A stretch of DNA of 41,817 nt from an uncultured Verrucomicrobiota bacterium (GTDB lineage Bacteria > Verrucomicrobiota > Verrucomicrobiia > Opitutales > Seribacteraceae): positions 1-41,817 of the forward strand of contig CACMBV010000019.1 of the NCBI GenBank assembly GCA_902612125.1, read 5' to 3'. Position 1 is the stretch's first letter. Each line of letters begins with the position of its first letter. The translations under genes and the position numbers were made by a program. Below are positions 29,595 through 37,961 of the stretch, in pieces. A model generated the notes under the pieces. The model worked only from the letters and a program-made list of their open reading frames with translations, searched no databases and was not told the DNA's origin.

Positions 29595-31880
29595 TTATTT
29601 GGTTGTCATTACCCAGACACCATCCCATTTACCTTTGGGTGGATTTTTCTTCATATGGTCACAGCGATCTAAATAGAGCTGGGCTGCTTTATCATCCGGG
29701 TTTATTTTCTTTACATCCTTGAAAAGCTTAATCGCCTGATCCCATTTTGCTTCATTCCATGAGCGGTAACCATCATTAAAAATACCTAGAGCTTCTACGA
29801 GGTTTGGATAGCTTGAATCATCGTGAAAATCGAGCACCTCGTAAACGCCAACCGGTTCTGTCTTTCCCTTAACAATAACATAGTCAACTTGGCGGGTTCG
29901 ATAGGTAGCCTTGACAGCTTTGTATGTAAATTCGCTTATTAGAATGTGGGCTCCATACTGTTTACAGGCACTTTCAATTCTTGCCGCAAGATTTACTCCA
30001 TCGCCGATAACCGTATAATCCATCCTTTTGGGCGAACCAATATTTCCTGAAACAATTGAATCGGTATTAATTCCCATACCATGATCAATTGCCATCTTGC
30101 CTTCAGTCGATCTTTTATCATTGAAGACCTTCAAGTCGGTCATCATCCGGATGGCAGCTCTGACAGCCCGGTCCGGATCGTCATCATGAGGAACCGGTGT
30201 TCCAAAAATACACATCATTGCATCCCCGATAAATTTATCAAGCATTCCCCCTTCGTCTGTGATACAGTCTACCATGATAGTAAAATATTCATTGAGTAAT
30301 TTTACCGTACCTTGAGCCCCAAGTTCTTCCGTTATGGTTGTAAAACTCCTCACATCAGAGAATAACACGGTTCCAACGCTTTGCTTTCCACCCATTATAT
30401 CATCGCTGTCTCCAGCATTCATAAGCTGATCGGCCAGTTCCGGGTCCATGTATCTTGACATGGTGGATTTCATTCTTTTTTCAGAACTAATATCTTCGAT
30501 CATGAGCATAGTTCCAAGATTTTCCTTCTTTTGACCTAAAAGCGGGAGGAGTGAAACATTTACCGAAAGTTTTTCGCCTTCCAAGACAATCTCTGCATCC
30601 AGAAAATCCTCGTCTTCTTCAACACTACCGAGTTTGTTAAGTAGCCAATCGTTATTGTCGCTCAAAATATCTTTTATCGGGTGCTCTAAAATTTCAGAAA
30701 TTATGGGAATTTTTAGAATTCTCAGGCCGGCAGTGTTACAAGTTTTAACAATTCCATTTTCGTCTATCGTGAGAACAGCGTCGTGCATACTCGAGAGAAT
30801 ACTTTCAGAATAGTTTTTCTGATTTTGGACATCATCAAACAACTTGGCATTTTCGATTCCCATTGATATTTGGGAAGTGAACGCAGCCAGTCTTTTTTCG
30901 TCCTCAGAATTAAATGAGCCACCCCTTTTGTTTAATACCTGACTAACGCCAATTGTTTTTCCTTCCTTATTTAGTACGGGCATACAGAGGATGGATCGAG
31001 TAAAAAATCCGGTTTGTTTATCAAAGCTTGGATTAAATCTCAAATCTGCGTAAGCGTGAGGAATATTAACCGGCTTACCGGAGGTAAAGACAGTACCTGC
31101 GATTCCTAAGTGGTTCGGAAAGCGAATGACAGATTTTTCATCAAGTCCTTCCCCAACCTCAGTGTAAAGCTCATTACTTTTTTCATCATTAATGAAAAGA
31201 GTTGCTCTTTCACAATCTAGCATGGTTGAGATTGTGGTAATAATTTTCTGGAGTAGGGGAGTGAGCTCCAGCTCAGAGGAGACTTGAGATACAACATCGA
31301 GAAATTCGAGTTCCTGTTTTCTTGCGGCTTCAATTTGCTCTACAATAATATTCCCTTGTATGGCTATAGCCGCTTGTTCCGTCATTGCTTCCAATAGTTC
31401 TAAATCTTCCTGCTCAAACTCACCATCGATCTTGTTGAGAATTTGAGATACGCCAATTTCTTCTCCTGCTATGGTTCTCAGAGGTGCACAAAGAATACTT
31501 TTTGTTCTGAACCCTGTGCGTACATCAACTGCTTTGTTGAATCGCTCATCTTTGTAAGCATCATGAATGATTACGCCTTGGTTTTTGGTAAAAACCCATC
31601 CGGCAACTCCCTTGGAATTAAGGATTCGGATTTCACGGCGAAAGTTACCCTGCGCTATTCGTGAATAGAGTTCCCCCGTCGATGAATCATTCAGAAAAAT
31701 CGTGCCTCTCTCAGCACCTATTGTGCTCGTGGTTATTTTCACAAGTGTTTCGAGTGCTTCATCTAAGGTTTTGGTTTTGGCTAAGTCAGTGGTGACTTGA
31801 AGCAACATATCAGAAAAGCGCTCCGTTCTCTTTGATTTAGCATTTTTAAAGGTCTTATTTTTTTTGTCTTCGGGTGTCAT
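29595..31880 (-). CDS. Class III adenylate cyclase with two GAF domains and a PAS domain
   Basis: The 761-residue soluble protein (ATG at 31880) carries GAF1 (about 25-180), GAF2 (about 195-350), a PAS-like domain (about 365-480), a class III cyclase catalytic domain (about 500-690) and a short TPR-like tail. In the catalytic domain both metal aspartates are present (FSDVRSFT and GDAMMCIFG), the lysine in LDKFIGD and the Asp in YTVIGDGVNLAARIES fit ATP as substrate, and the transition-state Asn/Arg are in NLAARIES. GAF domains often bind cyclic nucleotides or other small ligands, so feedback is likely. It overlaps the upstream coiled-coil gene by 26 bp, so translation is coupled. Confidence 0.93.
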   Translation of the reverse strand: MTPEDKKNKTFKNAKSKRTERFSDMLLQVTTDLAKTKTLDEALETLVKITTSTIGAERGTIFLNDSSTGELYSRIAQGNFRREIRILNSKGVAGWVFTKNQGVIIHDAYKDERFNKAVDVRTGFRTKSILCAPLRTIAGEEIGVSQILNKIDGEFEQEDLELLEAMTEQAAIAIQGNIIVEQIEAARKQELEFLDVVSQVSSELELTPLLQKIITTISTMLDCERATLFINDEKSNELYTEVGEGLDEKSVIRFPNHLGIAGTVFTSGKPVNIPHAYADLRFNPSFDKQTGFFTRSILCMPVLNKEGKTIGVSQVLNKRGGSFNSEDEKRLAAFTSQISMGIENAKLFDDVQNQKNYSESILSSMHDAVLTIDENGIVKTCNTAGLRILKIPIISEILEHPIKDILSDNNDWLLNKLGSVEEDEDFLDAEIVLEGEKLSVNVSLLPLLGQKKENLGTMLMIEDISSEKRMKSTMSRYMDPELADQLMNAGDSDDIMGGKQSVGTVLFSDVRSFTTITEELGAQGTVKLLNEYFTIMVDCITDEGGMLDKFIGDAMMCIFGTPVPHDDDPDRAVRAAIRMMTDLKVFNDKRSTEGKMAIDHGMGINTDSIVSGNIGSPKRMDYTVIGDGVNLAARIESACKQYGAHILISEFTYKAVKATYRTRQVDYVIVKGKTEPVGVYEVLDFHDDSSYPNLVEALGIFNDGYRSWNEAKWDQAIKLFKDVKKINPDDKAAQLYLDRCDHMKKNPPKGKWDGVWVMTTK

Positions 31881-34458
31881 TTTCAATTTTGGAACGAAGT
31901 TCAATTATGGTTTCTTGCAACTGCTTAAACTCCATTGTTTTTTGTTGCTTTTCTTTTTGTAAATTTTGTTGATGAAGACTTCCTTTTTGATCTATCTCGT
32001 CCCGAAGTGCTCGTACCATTGTTTTAAAATGATTGAGTTCGTGACTTTGAGAAGACATAACATTTTGGACGGCATCTTGTTTTGCAATTTCAAGTAATTC
32101 AAGTTCATTACGCAAAGACGCAACCGTACTACGAAGAGCATTGAGTTCAAGCGAAGATTTTGAAAGAGATCGTTGTACTTCAGACTGTATTTTATGCTGA
32201 CTTTGTTCAAGTTTTTCACGCAAATCTGAGATTGTCCTTCTTAAAACTTCATTTTCAGTAGCAACTCTCGAGACAGCTAGCTGGACCGCGTTAGACTTTT
32301 CTATATTTGCTTGATCAAGACTCTCTCGGGTTTGGCTAATATTGGTCTTGAGATTGGTAATTTCTTTTTGAAATCTGGCGGTAACGGATTGGGATATGTC
32401 TTCCTTTTCAATAATTAATTGTTCGCACTTTTCTCTTGCCTGTACCAGGGAGGATTGAAGTGACTTGATTTCTTGTGCATATCGGGATGATATTTTTCCT
32501 TCCAGTTCAGCTTTGTCCAATTCTGATTTCTCTAGCTCAGCCCGAAGATCTTCGATGGTTCTTTTGAAATCCTTTACTTCCATCTGACTGGCTGCAGTAA
32601 TTTGTTGAATTTTTTGCTCAGATCGACCTTGTTCTCGGTCCAGTTTTTCGCGAAGCGAAGACAAAGAAGATCTCAAATGATTGATTTCGACTTGAGAGTT
32701 TGAAAGAGCTGCCTGCACCTTGATTTCCTGCTCGTTTTGGCTATTTTCCAGTTCGGCTCTAAGATTGGAGGCAGTCTCTCGAAGACTCTTAATTTCGTTC
32801 TCGGATCTAGCTTCCACAGCTTGAACTTTGTCCTCTACTTTTACTTTTTCCTGATCAAATCTCTCTCTTACAGTAGCTAATGTATTTTTTAATTGAATTA
32901 TTTCTTGATTGGAACGGGAAGCTGCTTTTTCAATCTCATCTTGTTTTTCCAAGTCTTTGCTCTCGAGTTGTAAACGAAGATTTGAAATAGTTTTTTTAAA
33001 TTGTTCCAGTTTCTGATTACCTTCAGATAATGCCTTCTGCAACTGATCTTCTACCTTTGATTGGTTGATGTCCAGTTTCTCCCGCAAGATACCAAGCGAC
33101 TTTTTAAGCTGCGCAATCTCATTCTGTGATTTTGCTGATGCTTTTTGTACAGCGTCGTCTTTTTCAGCCTTAGCTTGTTCGAGCTCAGCCCTAATCTCCG
33201 AAATGGTGTTTTTTAAAGATCGAATCTCAACTTGACTGGACGCATGTATTTTTTGAATGGATGACTCATGTCGAACCTTAACATCCTCAATGCCTGTCCG
33301 GAGAGTTGAAATAGTATCTTTTAGCTGTTTTATCTCATTCTGACCCTCCGACCTTGCGTTTTGTACTTGCTCTTCTTTGTCTAGCTTAGATTTTTCTAGC
33401 TCATCTCTTAATTCTGCGGTGGACTCTTGTAGTGATTTAATTTCCGAGTTGGCAGCGGAAATGGCTCGCTGTACTGCATCTGCCTCATGATCTTTTGCGA
33501 CATCTAGTTTATTGCGGGTTTGCAATAAGGAATTTTTGAGATGTTTGATTTCCGTAGATGAACTTCTTAGTGCCTGTTGAACCGCATCCTGTTTAGAAGA
33601 GTCTGCTTTGTCTAACTCATCCCTTAGCGTTTCAATTGACTTTTTTAGGCTTTGCACTTCAGATTGATTTTGACTGACAAGTTTCTGAATACGGTCATCC
33701 TCGCGAGCTTTTAAAAATTCAAGCTTGTCTCTGGATTTTGAAAGTGCCGTTTGTAGCGACTTAATTTCGGCGGAGCTTGATGAAATTGCAGCTTGTACAG
33801 CAGTAGAGGTATTGTTTTCAGATTCCTCAAGTTCTGTCCTTAGGGTGGAAATAGTTTCATGAAGGGAATTGGTCTCAATTTGTGATGATGCCTGAATTTT
33901 CTGAATCTTATCTTCATGCTGAAGAGATAATCGATCAATGCTTTCCCTTAATCTTAGCGATGAATTTCTAAGTTGGGTAATTTCATGATTTGATTCTTTG
34001 CGAACGAGTTGTGCCACTTCTTCCTTTTCTTGCTCGGCTAAATCAAGCCTTTGTCTCAAGGTGAAAATGTTTTTTTTAAGATCATCAATTTCTAGTTTAG
34101 ATGAACTTTTTTCCCTCTGGATATTTTCTTCAACCTGTAACTTTTGTTCCTCAAGCTTAGCTCTCAAATCATTAATGGTCTTCTTGTATTGATCCTGAGA
34201 CTTGGTGGCAGCAATTTCAATTTTTTGTTTTTCGTCGCTAAATTCATGTATCTTCAAGTCTATCGAAGATCTAAGCTCGTTTATGGAATGCCTGAGGAGC
34301 GTTTTTTCATCTTCAGACTTTCGATAAGCCTCTTGAACTTCTGAGTCGTGATTAAGTTCAGATTGCTCAAATTCCTCCCGTAATGAAACGATTGTTTGCT
34401 TTAGAAACCGATTCTCATGTTCCAACAAATCAGTCTCTTTTAGGGGTAATTGAGACAT
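31855..34458 (-). CDS. Giant coiled-coil protein of 23 exact 36-residue repeats
   Basis: From ATG 34458 the protein has 867 residues: a 22-residue lead, then 23 repeats of exactly 36 residues with no insertion or deletion, then a 17-residue end. The repeat consensus is roughly I-S-x-L-R-x-E/K-L-E-x at positions 1-10, V-Q-x-A near 19-22, and E-I-x-x-L-K-x-T/S at 29-36. From repeat 6 on, units largely alternate between R-x-E-L and R-x-K-L forms, giving a 72-residue super-repeat. No signal peptide or membrane helix, almost no Pro or Cys. It should form a very long helical rod, perhaps a cytoskeletal filament or scaffold. It is translationally coupled to the adenylate cyclase gene. I know no family for it. 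Confidence 0.88.
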   Translation of the reverse strand: MSQLPLKETDLLEHENRFLKQTIVSLREEFEQSELNHDSEVQEAYRKSEDEKTLLRHSINELRSSIDLKIHEFSDEKQKIEIAATKSQDQYKKTINDLRAKLEEQKLQVEENIQREKSSSKLEIDDLKKNIFTLRQRLDLAEQEKEEVAQLVRKESNHEITQLRNSSLRLRESIDRLSLQHEDKIQKIQASSQIETNSLHETISTLRTELEESENNTSTAVQAAISSSSAEIKSLQTALSKSRDKLEFLKAREDDRIQKLVSQNQSEVQSLKKSIETLRDELDKADSSKQDAVQQALRSSSTEIKHLKNSLLQTRNKLDVAKDHEADAVQRAISAANSEIKSLQESTAELRDELEKSKLDKEEQVQNARSEGQNEIKQLKDTISTLRTGIEDVKVRHESSIQKIHASSQVEIRSLKNTISEIRAELEQAKAEKDDAVQKASAKSQNEIAQLKKSLGILREKLDINQSKVEDQLQKALSEGNQKLEQFKKTISNLRLQLESKDLEKQDEIEKAASRSNQEIIQLKNTLATVRERFDQEKVKVEDKVQAVEARSENEIKSLRETASNLRAELENSQNEQEIKVQAALSNSQVEINHLRSSLSSLREKLDREQGRSEQKIQQITAASQMEVKDFKRTIEDLRAELEKSELDKAELEGKISSRYAQEIKSLQSSLVQAREKCEQLIIEKEDISQSVTARFQKEITNLKTNISQTRESLDQANIEKSNAVQLAVSRVATENEVLRRTISDLREKLEQSQHKIQSEVQRSLSKSSLELNALRSTVASLRNELELLEIAKQDAVQNVMSSQSHELNHFKTMVRALRDEIDQKGSLHQQNLQKEKQQKTMEFKQLQETIIELRSKIENDTRRQKK

Positions 34459-34530
34459 GCTTTTAATTAATATAGTTAAAATAAAATTGTAAATACAAAG
34501 TTGCACTCGCTTGATACAACCTGATAGATA

Positions 34531-35730
34531 ATGTTCATTCCCATGAAGCATTTTTTTCTCTGTTTAAATACTACTCTGTTATTAATATATTTCATGGGCT
34601 GTGTTGAAAACTCATCATCTGATTTACATTCGAAAGAATCATCTATGAAAAGTGATCCTGAAGATATCGTAGATTTGTTATTTTCTCCAAGTAATTTATC
34701 CGACCTTAGTGTCCTTTTATCTGACTCTGAATCCAATCTTACGGTCCCTGATGAAAAGGCACTTTCGGAATTTTATGAGGGTACAGACCAGAATTTGAAT
34801 ATTGATTTAAGTCAAATAACTAAAATGGAAGAGCCTCCTATCGATGAGAATGTAACTCCTTTTGAAGTTCTTCCCTCGATTACAACCAAGGATATTGAAT
34901 CAGAAACAATGTTATTTCTTGACAAGCTTGAAAATGAAAATGTGATTAAAGATGCAACCATCGCCAGCCTTCAGGAATTAAACAAAAAGTTATTGGAAGA
35001 GATTACATTTCTGAGGGAGAACCAAAAAGAGAAATCCAAAGGTTCATTTCCGGTTGATAAAACCGAAGACTCATTAAATTCGCAAAGTGACCTGTACAAT
35101 GATCTTAAAAATAAACTCAACATTCAACAAACCCAAATAAATGAGCTACTTAGTCAAAATGAAAGTCTGGAAAAAAAGGTTCTTGAATTGACCAAAAACC
35201 CCTATGCCAAAGTCAGATTATCTGCACCTTCATCAACCCCAGAAGGTGAATATACGAAAAAAATACTGCCTAAATCCTCTACATCTAAATCCTCCGACCT
35301 TCATTTTGACGCAGTGGTTACTTCAATTAACGGAAAAAATAAGGAGGCCTTCTACACAGAATTTTTTCTTATCAAAGAAGATTTAGAGTCGCTGCTAATT
35401 AAGAGTGAAATTATTCTTTCAGATTATCCCAAAATAGATTCATACAGCGAATTGTGGGCACGTTCTCGAAAGAATCCTTTTTTATACCCGGGCATTCAAA
35501 AAAAAATCAGAACCTTGTTGCTTAACGAAGTAAATCTTGGTGAAGGGAAAAGAGTGCGTACAGACATCGACGGTGCTGGATCGATAAGTCAAATTGAAAG
35601 CGGAAATTATTTTTTGGTGGGCAGTGCAGCTCTGGGCAAGATTGGTGTAACTTGGAATGCACCAATTAACATTTCTTCCGGTCTTAATAAATTATCTTTA
35701 ACGCTTGCCAACACCTCATGGAGTTTGTGA
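34531..35730 (+). CDS. Putative lipoprotein with coiled-coil middle and unknown C-terminal domain
   Basis: The product is 399 residues from ATG 34531, or 395 from ATG 34543 (MKHFFLCL), the better-looking signal start. The signal peptide ends in a lipobox-like YFMGC, so lipid anchoring is likely. Residues 115-215 include an acidic, Leu/Glu-rich coiled coil (KLENENVIKDATIASLQEL, QTQINELLSQNESLEKK). The last 140 residues form a compact domain (DLHFDAVVTSINGKNKEAFY to LTLANTSWSL) I cannot assign. It is divergent from the giant coiled-coil gene (72 bp) and 58 bp before the DUF1538 gene. Confidence 0.72.
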   Translation: MFIPMKHFFLCLNTTLLLIYFMGCVENSSSDLHSKESSMKSDPEDIVDLLFSPSNLSDLSVLLSDSESNLTVPDEKALSEFYEGTDQNLNIDLSQITKMEEPPIDENVTPFEVLPSITTKDIESETMLFLDKLENENVIKDATIASLQELNKKLLEEITFLRENQKEKSKGSFPVDKTEDSLNSQSDLYNDLKNKLNIQQTQINELLSQNESLEKKVLELTKNPYAKVRLSAPSSTPEGEYTKKILPKSSTSKSSDLHFDAVVTSINGKNKEAFYTEFFLIKEDLESLLIKSEIILSDYPKIDSYSELWARSRKNPFLYPGIQKKIRTLLLNEVNLGEGKRVRTDIDGAGSISQIESGNYFLVGSAALGKIGVTWNAPINISSGLNKLSLTLANTSWSL

Positions 35731-35754
35731 TAAGACTTATTAACAAACACTTTT
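35723..35754 (+). terminator. Possible weak terminator after the lipoprotein gene
   Basis: GTTTGT (35723-35728) and ACAAAC (35743-35748) form a stem extended by ATA/TAT, followed by ACTTTT. The stem starts inside the stop-codon region of the lipoprotein gene. It is AT-rich and would be leaky, so the DUF1538 gene could still be partly co-transcribed. Confidence 0.35.
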
Positions 35755-35788
35755 AAGGGAACATGTTTCTAATTACCTATAAGAAAAT

Positions 35789-37960
35789 ATGAGCACTGAA
35801 CAATCATCAGATTCCAAAAAGTTGCAACTCACCGCACAGCAAAAACTATCTATTCTTTTCTCATTTGCGAAGGATAAAGTGTTAGAACAGATACAGTGCG
35901 TATGGTTCATCATATTATATCTCATTGTCTTCCAAGTACTTGTTTTAGGTCTGCCGATCGTTTACTCATTAATGATTGCCGTTGGAATTATCATTGTAAT
36001 CATCGGACTAGCCTTCTTCATGGAAGGCTTAAGATTAGGTCTTATGCCACTTGGAGAAACTCTAGGATCAAGCCTTCCAAGGAAAAAAATACTTGGTTTG
36101 CCCTGTCTGCCTACAAGTCTTGCATTCGGTTTTATTTTGGGAGCTTTTGCAACTTTTGCTGAACCTGCAATTGGAGTTTTAAGGGCAGCTGGATCAGGGG
36201 TAGACCCCACCGCAGCCCCCTTGCTCTGGACAATCCTGAATACAGGAGCCGGTATGCTGGTTAATTGTGTGGGTGTAGGTGTTGGGATAGCCGTATTATT
36301 GGGGGTTTTGCGCTTCTACAAAGGATGGTCCCTTAAGCCTTTTATCTACACTGGGGTAATCGTCTTGTCCTGCATCACTTTATACATGCAATTTTCCGAC
36401 GATCGTTTAAAGCATGTCCTCGGTTTGGCATGGGACTGCGGTGCTGTCACGACCGGACCGGTCACAGTGCCACTTGTGCTTGCTTTAGGAATAGGAGTTT
36501 GCCGGATTGTCTCAACTGGCGGTTCCAGTAACACGGGGTTTGGAGTGGTTACTTTAGCCTCTCTTTTTCCTATCCTCGCTGTTATGTGCTATGCACTTTA
36601 TTTGTTTAACGGAGATAATTATTACAAGGCTACGCTTTCAAAAGCTGAATGGCATACAAATGCCGGAGATTATGGAACCAATTATCCCAAGGATTACCAA
36701 ACTTTTGGAGATCTCGTTGCCAAGGATAGACAGGCAGCTTCCCAAGGAGTGGATGAAACTGAATTGTTTTGGTCTATTTCCGCAGATGAGAGAAAGACAG
36801 TTGATGAGTTTTTAAAGAACAATCAGAAGTTACCTGAAGGCTATGCTCTAAAAACCAGGATAACTGAAGGCAAAATTGTCCCTTCAGCCATCTCATCTGT
36901 TGAAGAGAATTCCCGAGAAAATGTGGAGGTTCAAGGTGCAAAAACTTATGTCGTGAGGGAAGGATTCAAGGCTCCTGACACAGTCTGGAATGAAGATGCT
37001 GACATCGCCACTGCCTTTACAAACAAGTTCGACTTTTTCCCTAACACTTTCAAACCTCAGGAGGATAAGAACGGAAACGGCATTCTCGATCAGGGCGAAG
37101 ACTTTTACAGCATTAATGAGGAGACGGGAGCGATTGACTACAGCAAAGGTAATGGTGTTTTGGACGGGCCTGATCAGGATAGAGGTGCATTGGAAGGTGC
37201 TATTTGGGCGATCGTGCCTTTATGTTCAATTCTTCTTATTGTTCTCATGGCGGGATTGAGACAAAAGCCAAAATATATAGACGAACTTTTCATCGGTATA
37301 TCCTGTGCAGTCATAGGAATGTGTTTATTCAATCTCGGTATTTCACTGGGTTTGACCCCGTTAGGTGAACAACTTGGTGGAAATGTTGTTTCGAGTTTCG
37401 CATCGATTCAACCATGGCAAAGCGAAGGATTTGTAGAGCCAATATTCAGGTCTTCAACCGCAGGAAAATGCCTCGCCATTCTTTTTGGCTTTATCCTTGG
37501 ATATGGAGCTACCTTGGCTGAGCCCGCCTTGAATGCATTGGGTTCAACCGTTGAAAAAATTACTGTAGGTGCTTTTAAGAAAAACTTACTCATGCAGGCG
37601 GTTGCCACGGGAGTTGCCTTGGGTATAGCCACCGGAGTGGCTAAGATCGCGTTTAACCTCGAATTATGGTACTTATTAATTCCACCTTATGCCATGCTTT
37701 TGATCCTCACCTTTATATCGAGTGAAGATTTTGTGAATTTTGGTTGGGACAGTGCAGGAGTTACTACCGGACCTATTACCGTTCCTTTGGTTTTGGCGAT
37801 GGGACTAGGGATTGGAGCCAAAACCGGAGCAATTGATGGATTCGGAGTACTTTCTCTTGCTTCAGTTGGCCCGATCATAACCGTTTTGACCGTGGGCTTA
37901 CTCGTTAGGAAAAAGCCGAGTGCAGCTAATGACTCTACCGAAGAAATGGAGACTGCCTAA
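35789..37960 (+). CDS. DUF1538 two-repeat membrane protein with EF-hand-like insert
   Basis: The 723-residue protein has two homologous membrane halves (about 30-275 and 470-710). Each half repeats GLxLGLxPLGExLG, then FGFILGxxATxAEPA, then the signature AVTTGPVTVPLVLALGIG (first, about 217) or GVTTGPITVPLVLAMGLG (second, about 657), which identify DUF1538. Inverted-repeat-like duplication suggests a transporter; the substrate is unknown. Between the halves is a soluble region of about 190 residues with a near-perfect EF-hand loop DKNGNGILDQGE (about 425-436) and a second Asp/Gly-rich loop (NGVLDGPDQD), so Ca2+ binding is likely. It ends 1 bp before the PII-like gene, its probable regulator. 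Confidence 0.88.
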   Translation: MSTEQSSDSKKLQLTAQQKLSILFSFAKDKVLEQIQCVWFIILYLIVFQVLVLGLPIVYSLMIAVGIIIVIIGLAFFMEGLRLGLMPLGETLGSSLPRKKILGLPCLPTSLAFGFILGAFATFAEPAIGVLRAAGSGVDPTAAPLLWTILNTGAGMLVNCVGVGVGIAVLLGVLRFYKGWSLKPFIYTGVIVLSCITLYMQFSDDRLKHVLGLAWDCGAVTTGPVTVPLVLALGIGVCRIVSTGGSSNTGFGVVTLASLFPILAVMCYALYLFNGDNYYKATLSKAEWHTNAGDYGTNYPKDYQTFGDLVAKDRQAASQGVDETELFWSISADERKTVDEFLKNNQKLPEGYALKTRITEGKIVPSAISSVEENSRENVEVQGAKTYVVREGFKAPDTVWNEDADIATAFTNKFDFFPNTFKPQEDKNGNGILDQGEDFYSINEETGAIDYSKGNGVLDGPDQDRGALEGAIWAIVPLCSILLIVLMAGLRQKPKYIDELFIGISCAVIGMCLFNLGISLGLTPLGEQLGGNVVSSFASIQPWQSEGFVEPIFRSSTAGKCLAILFGFILGYGATLAEPALNALGSTVEKITVGAFKKNLLMQAVATGVALGIATGVAKIAFNLELWYLLIPPYAMLLILTFISSEDFVNFGWDSAGVTTGPITVPLVLAMGLGIGAKTGAIDGFGVLSLASVGPIITVLTVGLLVRKKPSAANDSTEEMETA

Positions 37961-37961
37961 A

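Noticed and set aside
31855-34458. Identification of the coiled-coil protein as SMC or myosin-like
   Set aside because: There is no ATPase head, hinge or Walker motif, and the strict 36-residue repeat is unlike SMC arms.
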